The notes under the pieces: model-generated | Seen by the model: the letters and a program-made list of their open reading frames with translations, nothing else | Databases searched by the model: none | Told to the model about the DNA's origin: nothing | NCBI GenBank assembly: GCA_963704995.1 | Contig: CAVPIM010000017.1 | Location: forward strand, 992,001 to 1,056,000 | Source: RYN-230 sp963704995 | GTDB taxonomy: Bacteria > Actinomycetota > Actinomycetes > Streptosporangiales > Streptosporangiaceae | Length of the DNA stretch: 64,000 bases | Direction: 5' to 3' | Position numbers and translations under genes: made by a program | Shown here: positions 47,559-58,332 of the stretch, one piece after another | Position numbering within the stretch: the stretch's first letter is position 1 | How the letters are laid out: every line of letters starts with the position of its first letter

Positions 47559-47579
47559 TTAGCTTCCCGCGGGAACGGC
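47541..47579 (-). terminator. Hairpin terminator overlapping the hflX stop
   Basis: GCCGTTCCCGCG (47541-47552) pairs perfectly with CGCGGGAACGGC (47568-47579) across 15 bases. The hflX stop (47561-47559) lies in the loop. Confidence 0.75.
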
Positions 47580-49052
47580 GATGCGGTCGATCTCGGCCGC
47601 CAGGCCCGGAGGGACCCGGGCGGTCAGCTCGGTACCCGCGGCGCAGTGCCGCAGCGCGAGCACCTCACCCTCCTGATGGGCCCGGGCGACCAGGTCGCCG
47701 CGCACGTACGGCACGACGGCGCTGACTTCACGGTCCCACTGCGGGAGCGCGGCCTCGACCGCTTCGGCCAGGGCGTCCAGCCCCTCGCCCGTGTGCGCGG
47801 ACACGACCAGGCTGTGCGGCTCCTGCCGCCGCAGCGCGTCCACCATGATCGGGTCGGCGGCGTCGGCCTTGTTGATCACGATCAGCTCCGGCACCTCCCG
47901 CGCGCCGATCTCGCCGAGGACCTCGCGGACGGCGGAGATCTGCGCCTGCGGGGCGGCGTCGCTGCCGTCCACCACGTGCAGGATCAGGTCCGCCTCGGCG
48001 ACCTCTTCCAGCGTGGACCGGAACGCCTCGACCAGCTGGTGCGGGAGGTGACGGACGAACCCGACGGTGTCGGTCAGCGTGAACCAGCGGCCGGACGGGG
48101 TCCGGGCCCGGCGGACCGACGGGTCCAGGGTCGCGAACAGCGAGTCGTCAACCAGCACCCCGGCCCCGGTCAGCCGGTTGAGCAGGCTGGACTTGCCCGC
48201 GTTGGTGTAGCCCGCAATGGCCACGGCCGGGACGGCGTGGCCGCGGCGCTGGTGCCGCTGCACCTCGCGGCCGACCGACATCTCGGCCAGCTGGCGGCGC
48301 AGCCGGGCGGTGCGGGTCCGGATCCGCCGCCGGTCCGTCTCGATCTTCGTCTCGCCGGGGCCCCTGGTGCCGATGCCGCCGCCGCCGGCCACCCGGCCGC
48401 CGGCCTGGCGGGACAGCGACTCACCCCAGCCACGCAGCCGGGGCAGCAGGTATTCGAGCTGGGCCAGCTCGACCTGGGCCTTGCCCTCCTTGCTCCGGGC
48501 GTGCTGGGCGAAGATGTCCAGGATCAGCGCGGTCCGGTCGATGACCTTGGCCTTGACCACGCCTTCCAGCCGGCGCAGCTGGCTGGGGGACAGCTCGCCG
48601 TCGCAGATCACGGTGTCCGCGCCGGCCGCGGCGACCAGGGCCGCGACCTCGGCGGCCTTGCCCGCGCCGATGTAGGTCGCCGCATCGGGCCGGCCGCGCC
48701 GCTGGATAAGCGCGTCGAGAATCACCGACCCGGCCGTCTCAGCCAGCCGGGACAGCTCGCGCAGCGAGTTCTCCGCCTCGGCCAGGGTCCCCTCGGTCCA
48801 GACGCCGACCAGGATGACGCGCTCCAGCCGCAGGGCGCGGTACTCGACCTCGGTGACGTCCTGGAGTTCGGTGGACAGCCCGGACACCCGGCGCAGCGCG
48901 TGCCGGTCCGACAGGTCGAGCGCCCCCACATCCGGGTCCCGCCCGCTCGCCTCGGCGGGGACCTCCTGGGGTAGCTCGCTGGGAAGGGTCATCGCCTGCT
49001 CATCCGGGTCGGGTACGCGGGTTACGGTCAACTGGTCTGCCAATGCTGTCAT
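47559..49052 (-). CDS. hflX: GTPase HflX
   Basis: A ribosome-splitting GTPase of about 497 residues. N-terminal HflX domain: VILVGVWTEG, ATYIGAGKAAEVA and DGELSPSQLRRLE, then QLEYLLPRLRGWGESLSRQ and RGPGETKIETDRRRI. The G domain has VAIAGYTNAGKSSLLNRL, ATLDPSVRRA, LTDTVGFVRHLPHQLVEAF, VINKADAAD and VSAHTGEGLD. The first ~60 residues are a lineage-variable extension. ATG 49052 has GGAGG next to it; ATG 48992 is possible. It diverges from aceB. Confidence 0.95.
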   Translation of the reverse strand: MTALADQLTVTRVPDPDEQAMTLPSELPQEVPAEASGRDPDVGALDLSDRHALRRVSGLSTELQDVTEVEYRALRLERVILVGVWTEGTLAEAENSLRELSRLAETAGSVILDALIQRRGRPDAATYIGAGKAAEVAALVAAAGADTVICDGELSPSQLRRLEGVVKAKVIDRTALILDIFAQHARSKEGKAQVELAQLEYLLPRLRGWGESLSRQAGGRVAGGGGIGTRGPGETKIETDRRRIRTRTARLRRQLAEMSVGREVQRHQRRGHAVPAVAIAGYTNAGKSSLLNRLTGAGVLVDDSLFATLDPSVRRARTPSGRWFTLTDTVGFVRHLPHQLVEAFRSTLEEVAEADLILHVVDGSDAAPQAQISAVREVLGEIGAREVPELIVINKADAADPIMVDALRRQEPHSLVVSAHTGEGLDALAEAVEAALPQWDREVSAVVPYVRGDLVARAHQEGEVLALRHCAAGTELTARVPPGLAAEIDRIAVPAGS

Positions 49053-49141
49053 GCCTCCGGGATACGCTCACCTGAATAAACACCCGCGGCGCTCAGGTTG
49101 TGCCCGGGATGTGGCCGGGAACACTTTCGGAGGAGCGCGGC

Positions 49142-50743
<1,602 letters not shown>

Positions 50744-50814
50744 GGCGCGCCCCTCGTGGACTACCGGGCCGCCAGGAGGCACCCTGGGAGGTAAGCGCGG
50801 CGGGTGGAGGCAGG

Positions 50815-52272
50815 ATGACGGTCCAGGCGATGGTGCCCCGGATGACCGAGATCTGCGGGCCAGGCGGGGTGGTGTCCGATCCCGCCGAGCTGCGTACCTA
50901 CGAATGCGACGGGCTGACCTCGCACCGCGCCGCCCCCGGCCTGGTCGTGCTGCCCGAGACGGCGGAGCAGGTCGCGGCGGTCGTCACGGAGTGCGCCCGG
51001 GCCCGGGTGCCGTTCGTGGCCCGGGGGTCGGGCACCGGGCTGTCCGGCGGCGCCCTGCCGCGCACCGACGGCGTGCTCATCGTGACCTCGCGGATGCGCC
51101 GGATCATCGCGGTTGACCCGGTCAGCCAGCGGGCCATCGTGGAACCAGGCGTCACCAACCTGGCGGTCAGCACCGCGGCCCGGCCGTACGGCTACTTCTA
51201 CGCCCCGGACCCGTCCAGCCAGGTGATCTGCTCGGTCGGCGGCAACGTGGCAGAGAACTCCGGCGGTGCGCACTGCCTCAAGCATGGCTTCACCGTGCAC
51301 CACGTGACCGGCCTGCAGATCGTCACGCCCGAGGGCGAGCTGGCCTGGCTGGGTGACGGCACCGGCGCGGCACCCGGCTACGACCTGGTCGGCATGTTCA
51401 CCGGCTCCGAGGGCACCCTGGGCATCGTCACCAAGATCGTGGTCAGGCTGACCAGGATTCCGCAGGTCATCACCACGCTGCTGGCCGCCTTCGAGACCAC
51501 CGGGGCAGGCGGCGCCGCGGTTTCGGCGATCATCGGCGCCGGCATCCTGCCCGCCGCCATCGAGATGATGGACGCGCTGGCCATCGAGGCGGCCGAGGCC
51601 GCAGTGGCCTGCAACTACCCGGCCGGGGCCGGGGCGGTCCTGGTCGTCGAGCTGGACGGGCCGGAGGCCGACGTGCGCCGGGACAGCGCCGCAGTGCGGG
51701 AGCTGTGCCGCCACGCCGGCTGCACCGAGATCCGGGAGGCGGATGACCCGGCGGAGCGGGCCGCGATCTGGGCCGGGCGCAAGTCCGCGTTCGCCGCGGT
51801 AGGCCGGATCTCCCCCTCCTACCTGGTCCAGGACGGGGTGGTGCCGAGGACCGCGCTCGGCGAGGTGCTGGACAAGATCGCGGCGCTGGCGGCCGGGTCG
51901 GGGATCCGGGTCGCCAACGTATTCCACGCCGGCGACGGGAACCTGCACCCGCTGGTCCTGTACAACGACGCCACGCCCGGGGAGGAAGCCAGGGCCGAGG
52001 AGGTGTCCGGGGCGATCCTGGATCTGTGCATCGAGCACGGCGGCTCCATCACCGGCGAGCACGGCGTGGGCACGGACAAGTCCAAGTACATGACGAAGAT
52101 GTTCACCCGGGAGGACCTGGACACCATGCAGCTGCTCCGCTGCGCGTTCGACCCGGCGGGGCTGTGCAACCCGGGCAAGATCTTCCCCACCCCACGGCTG
52201 TGCGGTGAGGTACCCGGGCCCCGCCGCGGCGTGCATCCCGCGGTCGCCGCAGGTTTGGCCGAGCAGTTTTGA
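50815..52272 (+). CDS. glcD: Glycolate oxidase subunit GlcD
   Basis: FAD-linked subunit oxidising glycolate to glyoxylate. About 485 residues. The PCMH-type FAD domain has PFVARGSGTGLSGGALP, SVGGNVAENSGGAHCLKHG and FTGSEGTLGIVTKIVVRL. The C-terminal VAO-fold half has NVFHAGDGNLHPLVLY (metal/FAD His pair), GSITGEHGVGTDKSKYM and FDPAGLCNPGKIFP. ATG 50815 has GGTGGAGG upstream. It is 71 bases after aceB and overlaps glcE by TTGA. A D-lactate dehydrogenase role cannot be excluded by sequence, but the glcDEF-aceB set argues for glycolate. Confidence 0.94.
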   Translation: MTVQAMVPRMTEICGPGGVVSDPAELRTYECDGLTSHRAAPGLVVLPETAEQVAAVVTECARARVPFVARGSGTGLSGGALPRTDGVLIVTSRMRRIIAVDPVSQRAIVEPGVTNLAVSTAARPYGYFYAPDPSSQVICSVGGNVAENSGGAHCLKHGFTVHHVTGLQIVTPEGELAWLGDGTGAAPGYDLVGMFTGSEGTLGIVTKIVVRLTRIPQVITTLLAAFETTGAGGAAVSAIIGAGILPAAIEMMDALAIEAAEAAVACNYPAGAGAVLVVELDGPEADVRRDSAAVRELCRHAGCTEIREADDPAERAAIWAGRKSAFAAVGRISPSYLVQDGVVPRTALGEVLDKIAALAAGSGIRVANVFHAGDGNLHPLVLYNDATPGEEARAEEVSGAILDLCIEHGGSITGEHGVGTDKSKYMTKMFTREDLDTMQLLRCAFDPAGLCNPGKIFPTPRLCGEVPGPRRGVHPAVAAGLAEQF

Positions 52273-53603
52273 GCCCTCCCTCGGTGCCGGGGTCGCTGGC
52301 CCGGGCCTGCCGCGCGGTGCGGCCGGGCGGCCCGCGGGACGCGGTGGCCGGCCTGACCCCGCCCTGGGTCGCCTCCCCCGCTGACACCGCCGAGGCCAGC
52401 GCCCTGCTGGCGGCGGCGACCGAGCACGGCCTCGCGGTGGTGCCGCGCGGCAGCGGGACCAGCGTGTCCTGGGGCGTCCCGCCGAGCCGCCTCGATCTGG
52501 TCATCGACACCCTCCGGCTGGACCAGGTGCTCGAGCACGCCGCGGGCGACCTGGTGGTCCGCGCGCAGGCGGGCGTGACCATGCGCCAGCTGGCCGGGGT
52601 GCTGGCCACCGCCCGGCAGCAGCTCGCGCTGGACGTGCCGCCCGGGGCCGGCGGCGGCCAGGACGGCTCGCCCACGGTCGGCGGCCTGCTCGCCACGGGC
52701 TCCGCCGGGCCGCGCAGGCTGCGCTACGGCACCCCCCGCGACCTGCTGATCGGGATCACCGTCATCCGCCCGGACGGGACGGTGACCAAGTCCGGGGGCA
52801 AGGTCGTGAAGAACGTGGCCGGCTACGACCTCGGCAAGCTCTACGCCGGCTCGCTCGGCACGCTGGGCCTGATCACCGAGGCCATCTTCCGGCTGCACCC
52901 GCTGCCCGCCGCGGCGGCGTTCGTCACCGCCGGCTACGCCGACACGGCCGCGGCCGCCCAGGGCGTCGCCGCGGCCGCCGGGTCCGAGCTGGCCCCGGTG
53001 GCCATCGAGATCGACCGGCCGGCCCGGGACGGGCTGATCCGGGTGGCGGTGCTGCTGGAAGGCGACCCCGCGGGGGTGTCCGAGCGGGCCTCGCTGATGC
53101 GGGGGGTACTCGGGGCGGGCACCGCGACCCTGGACGCCGCGCCGTCCTGGTGGGGGGCGGGCCCGGGCGCCCGCGGACCCGGCCCCGCGGGCCGGGCGGC
53201 CGGCACGGTGATCCAGATCGGCTTCTGGGCCGCGGCCCTGCCCGGCGTGCTGCACGCGGTGGACGCCGCGGGCCGGTCAGCCGGGCTGGACCCGGCCCTG
53301 GCCGGCTCGGCCGCCGCGGGCGTGCTGCACGCCGCCGTGCCCGGCAGCGCCGCGCCGGAGGCCGTCGCCGGGTTCCTGGCCGGGCTGCGCGACCGCCTCG
53401 CCCGGGACCTGGTACCGGGCTACGCGGACGGGGAAGGGCCCCCGGCCCGGGCCAGCGCTGTCGTGGCCCAGGCCCCGGCCGCGGTGCAGGACCTGGTGGA
53501 CATGTGGGGGCCGGTGCCCGCGCTCAGCCTGATGCGGGCGCTGAAGGACCAGTTCGACCCCGGGCGCCTGATGGCACCCGGCCGGTTCGCGGGGGGGATC
53601 TGA
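52269..53603 (+). CDS. glcE: Glycolate oxidase subunit GlcE (FAD-binding)
   Basis: Second FAD-binding subunit, about 444 residues, with a PCMH domain: LAVVPRGSGTSVSWGVPP, DLVVRAQAGVTMRQLAGVL, PTVGGLLATGSAGPRRLRYG, TKSGGKVVKNVAGYDLGKLYAGSLGTLGLI in pieces and RLHPLP. The C-terminal half is Ala/Gly-rich and diverged. TTG 52269 overlaps the glcD stop, indicating coupling. It ends 17 bases before glcF. The RDLLIGITVIRPDGTV block is typical of GlcE. Confidence 0.92.
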   Translation: MSPPSVPGSLARACRAVRPGGPRDAVAGLTPPWVASPADTAEASALLAAATEHGLAVVPRGSGTSVSWGVPPSRLDLVIDTLRLDQVLEHAAGDLVVRAQAGVTMRQLAGVLATARQQLALDVPPGAGGGQDGSPTVGGLLATGSAGPRRLRYGTPRDLLIGITVIRPDGTVTKSGGKVVKNVAGYDLGKLYAGSLGTLGLITEAIFRLHPLPAAAAFVTAGYADTAAAAQGVAAAAGSELAPVAIEIDRPARDGLIRVAVLLEGDPAGVSERASLMRGVLGAGTATLDAAPSWWGAGPGARGPGPAGRAAGTVIQIGFWAAALPGVLHAVDAAGRSAGLDPALAGSAAAGVLHAAVPGSAAPEAVAGFLAGLRDRLARDLVPGYADGEGPPARASAVVAQAPAAVQDLVDMWGPVPALSLMRALKDQFDPGRLMAPGRFAGGI

Positions 53604-53620
53604 GTGCGGGAGGGATACCA

Positions 53621-55054
53621 ATGACCGCGTCGCCCATCGACCCGTCGGGCGAGCTGCGCGCGCTGGCGTCCGATTGCGTCCATTGCGGCTTCTGCCTGCC
53701 TGTCTGCCCCACGTACCAGCTGTGGGGTGAGGAGATGGACTCGCCGCGCGGGCGGATCCACCTGATGACCCAGATCCTGGACGGGGCGGCGGCCGGCGAG
53801 ACAGCGGCCGGCGAGACAGCGGCCCGGAATCCACTGGCCAGCGAGGCCGCTGCCACCCACCTCGACCGCTGCCTCGGCTGCATGGCCTGCGTGCCGGCCT
53901 GCCCGTCCGGGGTGCACTACGACCGGCTCATCGAGGCGGCCCGGGTCTGGGCCGAGGAGCCGCCGGGCGGCGCGGCGCCGGCCCCGCTGCCGCCCCGTTC
54001 GCGGCGGGCCCGGGCGGCGCGCGCGGCGATCTTCGCGACGTTCCCGTACCCGGCCCGGCTCCGGCTGCTTACCCGCCCGCTGCGGGCCGCCCAGCGCACC
54101 GGGCTCATCGCTCGGATCGAGCACAGCCAGCTAGCCGCCCGGCTCGCCCCCGAGCTAGTCGCCTCGCTGCGGGTGGCGCCCTCACCGCCCCGCGGCCGCC
54201 ACACCGCGCTGGCCGGCCGGGTGCCCGCCCAGGGCCCGCGCCGGGCGGTGGTCGGCCTGCTCACCGGCTGCGTGCAGCAGGTGTTCTTCCCGGGCGTGAA
54301 CGAGGCCACTGTCCGGGTCCTCACCGCCGAGGGCTGCGATGTCGTCATCCCCCGGCGGCAGGGTTGCTGCGGCGCCCTGTCGCTGCACAGCGGCCGGGCC
54401 GCCGAGGCGGCCGGGTTCGCCCGGCGGACCATCACCGCGTTCGAGGACGCAGGTGTGGACACGGTCGTGATCAACTCGGCGGGCTGCGGCTCGGCCATGA
54501 AGGAGTACACCCACCTGTTCCCGGCCGGCGCGGACGCCGGGCCGGACGCGGCGGACTGGGCCCGCCGGGCGGAGCGTTTCAGTGCCAGCGTCCGCGACCT
54601 CAGCGAGTTCCTGGCCGGGCTGGCCGCCGACGGCGGCCCGCGCGCCGTGCGGCACCCGCTCCCGGTCACCGCCGTCTACCACGAAGCCTGTCACCTGGGG
54701 CACGCGCAGGGCATCCGGCGCCAGCCCCGGGAGCTGCTCGGCGGCATCCCCGGGCTGAACATCGTCGAGCCGGCCGACCCCGGGACCTGCTGCGGCTCGG
54801 CGGGCGTGTACAACCTGCTCCAGCCGGAGGCCGCGGGCGAGCTGGGCGCCCGCAAGGCAGCCTCGGTGCTGGCCACCGGGGCGCCGCTGGTCATCTCGGC
54901 CAACCCCGGCTGCAGCCTGCAGATCTCCGCCGCCATGGCCGCGGCCGGGACGGGCAGCCCGCCCGCCATGGCGCACATCGCGCAGGTGCTCGACGCCTCA
55001 CTGCGCGGCCTGCCGGTCACCGAGCTGACCGGCCCGCCGGACCCGCCGCGGTAA
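53621..55054 (+). CDS. glcF: Glycolate oxidase iron-sulfur subunit GlcF
   Basis: Electron-transfer subunit, about 477 residues. Two [4Fe-4S] ferredoxin motifs are complete: CVHCGFCLPVCPTYQ and CLGCMACVPACPSGVHYD. Two CCG domains follow: GCVQQVFFPGVNEATVRVL with RRQGCCGALSLHSG, and YHEACHLGHAQGIRRQP with GTCCGSAGVYNLLQ. A 15-bp duplication (AGETA twice) lies between the two cluster motifs at about 53791-53820. ATG 53621 has GGGAGGG upstream. Last gene of the aceB-glcDEF operon; the electron acceptor is probably menaquinone. Confidence 0.94.
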   Translation: MTASPIDPSGELRALASDCVHCGFCLPVCPTYQLWGEEMDSPRGRIHLMTQILDGAAAGETAAGETAARNPLASEAAATHLDRCLGCMACVPACPSGVHYDRLIEAARVWAEEPPGGAAPAPLPPRSRRARAARAAIFATFPYPARLRLLTRPLRAAQRTGLIARIEHSQLAARLAPELVASLRVAPSPPRGRHTALAGRVPAQGPRRAVVGLLTGCVQQVFFPGVNEATVRVLTAEGCDVVIPRRQGCCGALSLHSGRAAEAAGFARRTITAFEDAGVDTVVINSAGCGSAMKEYTHLFPAGADAGPDAADWARRAERFSASVRDLSEFLAGLAADGGPRAVRHPLPVTAVYHEACHLGHAQGIRRQPRELLGGIPGLNIVEPADPGTCCGSAGVYNLLQPEAAGELGARKAASVLATGAPLVISANPGCSLQISAAMAAAGTGSPPAMAHIAQVLDASLRGLPVTELTGPPDPPR

Positions 55055-55085
55055 GCGGATCCCGGGCCTGAAACGTAAAACGGTT

Positions 55086-55694
55086 ATGGGCCAGGAACCG
55101 ATCGACTTCGCGGAGTTCTACGCGTCGGCCAAGGACGACTGCCTCCGCGCCGTGCTGGCCAGCACGGGTGACAGGCAGGCCGCGGAGGACCTGGTCGCCG
55201 AGGCGCTCGCCCGCGCCTGGGCCGCCTGGCCCACGGTGAGCAGGCACCCGGCCCCGCGCGCCTGGGTGGTCCGGACCGCCCTCAACACCCGGGTGTCCTG
55301 GTGGCGGCGGCGCCGCCGCGAGGTGACGCTCGGCCCGGCCGAGGTGGGCGCCGCCGAGCCCCGTGCCCTGGACGGCAGCGCCCTGGACGGCAGCGCCCTG
55401 GACGGCAGCGCCCTGGACGGCAGCGCCCTGGACGGCAGCACTGTGGGCGGCAGTGCCCTGGACAACGGCGGCATCGAGGCCGGCCTGGTCGGCCAGGACC
55501 TGATGGCCGCGCTGCTGCGGCTCCCGCTGCGCCAGCGCCAGGTCGTCGGCCTGAGGGTCTTCCTCGACCTCGACACCGCGGCCACGGCCCGGGTGCTGGG
55601 CATCGCCCCGGGCACCGTCACCGCGCACCTGGCCCGGGCCATGGCCACGCTCCGCGAGGACGCCCTACTGACCCGAGAGCAGGAGACGCGATGA
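55086..55694 (+). CDS. ECF sigma factor, SigE family (cassette 3), with ALDGS repeats
   Basis: A 202-residue ECF sigma factor. Region 2 is FAEFYASAKDDCLRAVLAS, then AAEDLVAEALARAWAAWPT. Region 4 is ALLRLPLRQRQVVGLRVFLDL with the helix-turn-helix LGIAPGTVTAHLARAMATL. The linker between them carries five perfect ALDGS repeats (residues 94-118) followed by degenerate TVGGS and ALDNG. That is unusual for an ECF factor, whose linker is normally short. Its stop overlaps the next start (ATGA). It follows glcF by 31 bases, so it may be transcribed with the glycolate operon. Confidence 0.88.
   Translation: MGQEPIDFAEFYASAKDDCLRAVLASTGDRQAAEDLVAEALARAWAAWPTVSRHPAPRAWVVRTALNTRVSWWRRRRREVTLGPAEVGAAEPRALDGSALDGSALDGSALDGSALDGSTVGGSALDNGGIEAGLVGQDLMAALLRLPLRQRQVVGLRVFLDLDTAATARVLGIAPGTVTAHLARAMATLREDALLTREQETR
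55365..55439. repeat. 15-bp coding minisatellite (5 units)
   Basis: GCCCTGGACGGCAGC repeats five times without mismatch (55365-55439) and then degenerates for two more units. It is in frame and encodes ALDGS in the sigma factor linker. Confidence 0.9.
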
Positions 55695-56335
55695 TCACCG
55701 ATGACGCACTGCTGACCGCGGTGCGGGAATCGTTCGGCGGAGCCCGCCTGAGCGCCCCGCTCGACGCGACCGTCCGCCGCGGACGGGCGCTGCGTACCCG
55801 GCGCCGGATCGGTGGCGCGGCGGCGGCCATCGCGGTCGCGGCCGGGCTAGGTGTGGCCGGTCTGGGCGTGGCCGGGCTGGTCTCCGGCGGGGGCGCCCAG
55901 CCCGCGCCCGGCCACGCACCCCCGTCCAGCCCGATGCCGCAGACCAGGCTGGCCGCGTGGACAGTGACGAAAGGGCCGGGCCAGCAGGTGAAGATCATGG
56001 TCCGCGAGCTGCGTGACCCCGCCGGGCTGCAGCGCACGCTGCGCGCCGACGGCGTTCCCGTGACCGTCGCCTTCCAGGGCGGCGAGCTGTCCGACACGCC
56101 ACCGCTGCCACCCGCCTGCCACCCGGTCCGGATGACAGACGAGGCGAATGCCGAGCTGCAGGGCAGGATCCTCGGCCCCGGCATGAGCCGTGACCCGCGG
56201 GTCATCGCGCTCGTCATCCACGCCGCGCAGATTCCCCGGGGAATCGGGCTGAACCTGACCGTGCAGTCGCACGCGGCCGGGTACGGATGGAGCCTCGGAC
56301 TGGTCCAGGCCAGCCCGGCGTGCACCGGATCCTGA
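55691..56335 (+). CDS. Single-pass membrane protein, putative anti-sigma partner (cassette 3)
   Basis: A 214-residue protein. The cytoplasmic N-terminus is ITDDALLTAVRESFGGARLSAPLDATVRRGRALR in pieces, followed by an Arg-rich stop and a transmembrane helix (about 42-65, AAAAIAVAAGLGVAGLGVAGLV). The extracytoplasmic domain contains TRLAAWTVTKGPGQQVKIMVREL and two Cys residues (PPACHPVR and SPACTGS) that may form a disulfide. No zinc anti-sigma motif. ATG 55691 overlaps the sigma factor stop and has AGGAG upstream. Function is inferred from coupling. Confidence 0.75.
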   Translation: MITDDALLTAVRESFGGARLSAPLDATVRRGRALRTRRRIGGAAAAIAVAAGLGVAGLGVAGLVSGGGAQPAPGHAPPSSPMPQTRLAAWTVTKGPGQQVKIMVRELRDPAGLQRTLRADGVPVTVAFQGGELSDTPPLPPACHPVRMTDEANAELQGRILGPGMSRDPRVIALVIHAAQIPRGIGLNLTVQSHAAGYGWSLGLVQASPACTGS

Positions 56336-56351
56336 CCCCGCGGCCCGCTGG

Positions 56352-56393
56352 CCAGCTCCGGTCAGCCAGCTCCGGTCAGCCAGCTCCGGTCAG
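56352..56393. repeat. 14-bp tandem repeat (3 perfect units) between convergent genes
   Basis: CCAGCTCCGGTCAG at 56352-56365, 56366-56379 and 56380-56393. The last unit contains the dapF stop codon. Confidence 0.85.
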
Positions 56394-57289
56394 CTGGAGG
56401 CGGCCAGCCAGTCGGGGTCGAGCTCACCCTCGGCCACGATCACCGCGGGCCCGGTCAGCCAGCTGGTCCCGGCGTCGAAGGTGACAGTCAGCGCGCCCCC
56501 CGCGACGGTGACGTGCCACTGGCCCGGGACGGTCTTCGTTGCGGGGAAAGCGGCGGAGGCTGCTGCCGCCGCAGCCGCGACCGCACCAGTGCCACAGGAG
56601 CGCGTCTCGCCGGACCCCCGCTCGTGTACCCGCATGCTGAGCGCGGCCGGCCCGGTTACCCGGACCAGTTCCACGTTGCCGCCCCCGGGGAAGTCCGCCG
56701 GGTCCAGGCCCGGCGGCGCGGCCAGGTCGAACTTGTCCAGCGCGTCGTCCACCAGGCAGGCCAGGTGGGGGTTCCCGACGCTGATCCGCAGGCCGTCCCG
56801 GACCGCGCCACCGATCACGGCCCGACCGGGGCCGAGCACGCGGGCCGGGCCCATGTCCACGGTGATCCGGCCGTCCGGTTCGGCCCGGACCTGCCGGACA
56901 CCCGACCGGGTGGCCACCGCGAACGACGGCCCGGCCGCCAGGCCGTGCTCCAGCAGGTAGCGGGCGAAGACGCGGATGCCGTTGCCGCACATCTCGGCGA
57001 GGCTGCCGTCGGCGTTCCGGTAATCCATGAACCATTCGGCCTGGGCGGCCTGGGCGGCCTGGGCGGCCTGGTCGGTGTCGCGGGTCCGCACGACCCGCAG
57101 CACCCCGTCCGCCCCGATCCCGGCCCGCCGGTCGCAGAGCCGCGCCGCGTGGGCCGGGGTAAGGTCATGCCGGCCCTCGGGATCGGGCAGGATCACGAAG
57201 TCGTTCTCGGTGCCGTGTCCCTTGGCGAACGCGCGCCCGCTGAAGCGGCGCTCGCTGAATTCGGGCTCGGTGAACTGGCGCTCTGTCAC
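56390..57289 (-). CDS. dapF: Diaminopimelate epimerase
   Basis: Interconverts LL- and meso-diaminopimelate for lysine and peptidoglycan. Both catalytic cysteines are present: SLAEMCGNGIRVFARYL and GETRSCGTGAVAAA. Other blocks: KGHGTENDFVILPDP, DRRAGIGADGVLRVVR and ISVGNPHLACLV. About 299 residues from GTG 57289, which overlaps the miaA stop (GTGA); the ATG at 57310 is an alternative. Around residue 75 an AAQ repeat, from a 9-bp GGCGGCCTG tandem run, inserts into a surface loop. Confidence 0.95.
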   Translation of the reverse strand: MTERQFTEPEFSERRFSGRAFAKGHGTENDFVILPDPEGRHDLTPAHAARLCDRRAGIGADGVLRVVRTRDTDQAAQAAQAAQAEWFMDYRNADGSLAEMCGNGIRVFARYLLEHGLAAGPSFAVATRSGVRQVRAEPDGRITVDMGPARVLGPGRAVIGGAVRDGLRISVGNPHLACLVDDALDKFDLAAPPGLDPADFPGGGNVELVRVTGPAALSMRVHERGSGETRSCGTGAVAAAAAAASAAFPATKTVPGQWHVTVAGGALTVTFDAGTSWLTGPAVIVAEGELDPDWLAASS

Positions 57290-58212
57290 CGGGTGCTGAG
57301 CGAACCGCATCTGTCGATGGTAGCCAGTGCCAGGGCCGGCAGGTCCGCCCCGGGACCGGCGTCGAGCCAGATCACCCGCGGGTCGCGGCGGAACCACGAC
57401 TCCTGGCGGCGGGCGAAGCGCCGGGTCGCCTTGACCGTCTGCTCCCGGGCCTCGTCCTGCGCCCATTCCCCGGCGAGGAACCGGAGCACCTGGGCGTAGC
57501 CCAGCGCCTGGCTGGCTGTCCGGCCCTCGCGCAGCCCGGCCTGCTCCAGGCCGCGTACCTCGTCCACCAGGCCGTCCCGCCACATCGACGCGACCCGGAC
57601 CGCGATCCGGCGGTCCAGCTCGGCGCGGCTGGCCCGCAGCCCGAGGTGCACCACGGGGTACAGCGACTCATAGCGCGGCAGCGTCGCGGTGAACGGCTGC
57701 CCGGACAGCTCGATGACCTCCAGCGCACGCACGATCCGGCGGCCGTTGCTGGGCAGGATGCCCGCGGCCGCGCCCGGGTCACAGCCCTCCAGCCGCTTAT
57801 GCAGCTCGGCGGGCCCCCGCGCGGCCAGCTCGGCTTCCAGGCGCTCCCGCACCGCCGGATCGGTACCCGGGAAGTTCAGGTCGTCCAGGGCGGCCCGCAG
57901 GTACAGCCCGGATCCGCCGGCCAGGATCGGCACCTGGCCGCGGGCCGTCACCCTGGCGATCGCGTCCCGCGCCATGGCCTGGTATTCGGCCACGTTCGCG
58001 GGGTAGCGCACGTCCCACACGTCGAGCAGATGGTGCGGGACCCCCTGGCGCTGCGCCATCGTGAGCTTGGCGGTGCCGATGTCCATGCCCCGGTACAGCT
58101 GCATGGAGTCGGCGTTGATGACCTCGCCGCCGAGGTCGCGGGCCAGCCGCACGGCCAGATCGGACTTGCCGGCCGCGGTCGGGCCGAGCACCGCGATCAC
58201 CGGGTCTGCCAT
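57286..58212 (-). CDS. miaA: tRNA dimethylallyltransferase MiaA
   Basis: Transfers the isopentenyl group to A37 of UNN-reading tRNAs, the substrate step for MiaB. P-loop GPTAAGKSDLAVRLA, then NADSMQLYRGMDIGTAK, PHHLLDVWDV, LAGGSGLYLRAALDDL and NGRRIVRALEVIELSG. The C-terminal helical part has QALGYAQVLRFLAGE and RFARRQESWFRRDPRV. About 308 residues. ATG 58212. It is coupled to dapF and lies 120 bases downstream of the DUF4232 gene. Confidence 0.96.
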   Translation of the reverse strand: MADPVIAVLGPTAAGKSDLAVRLARDLGGEVINADSMQLYRGMDIGTAKLTMAQRQGVPHHLLDVWDVRYPANVAEYQAMARDAIARVTARGQVPILAGGSGLYLRAALDDLNFPGTDPAVRERLEAELAARGPAELHKRLEGCDPGAAAGILPSNGRRIVRALEVIELSGQPFTATLPRYESLYPVVHLGLRASRAELDRRIAVRVASMWRDGLVDEVRGLEQAGLREGRTASQALGYAQVLRFLAGEWAQDEAREQTVKATRRFARRQESWFRRDPRVIWLDAGPGADLPALALATIDRCGSLSTR

Positions 58213-58332
58213 CCGCCCAGTCTGTCACCGGGCGGGCAGGCCGGGGCCAGCCCGGCCTGCCCGCCCGGCGCCGGCCAGCGTCAGGGCCGGGCCACGGTGC
58301 CGGCCAGCGCTGGGGCCGGCCGGATCCGGGCT

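Noticed and set aside
47309..47725. Small + strand membrane protein ORF
   Set aside because: Overlaps hflX antisense by about 170 bases, has no ribosome site, and its codon use differs from that of neighbouring genes. Only the hydrophobic stretch supports it.
55365..55470. CRISPR-like regular repeats
   Set aside because: Units are 15 bp, contiguous without spacers, and in frame inside a sigma factor.
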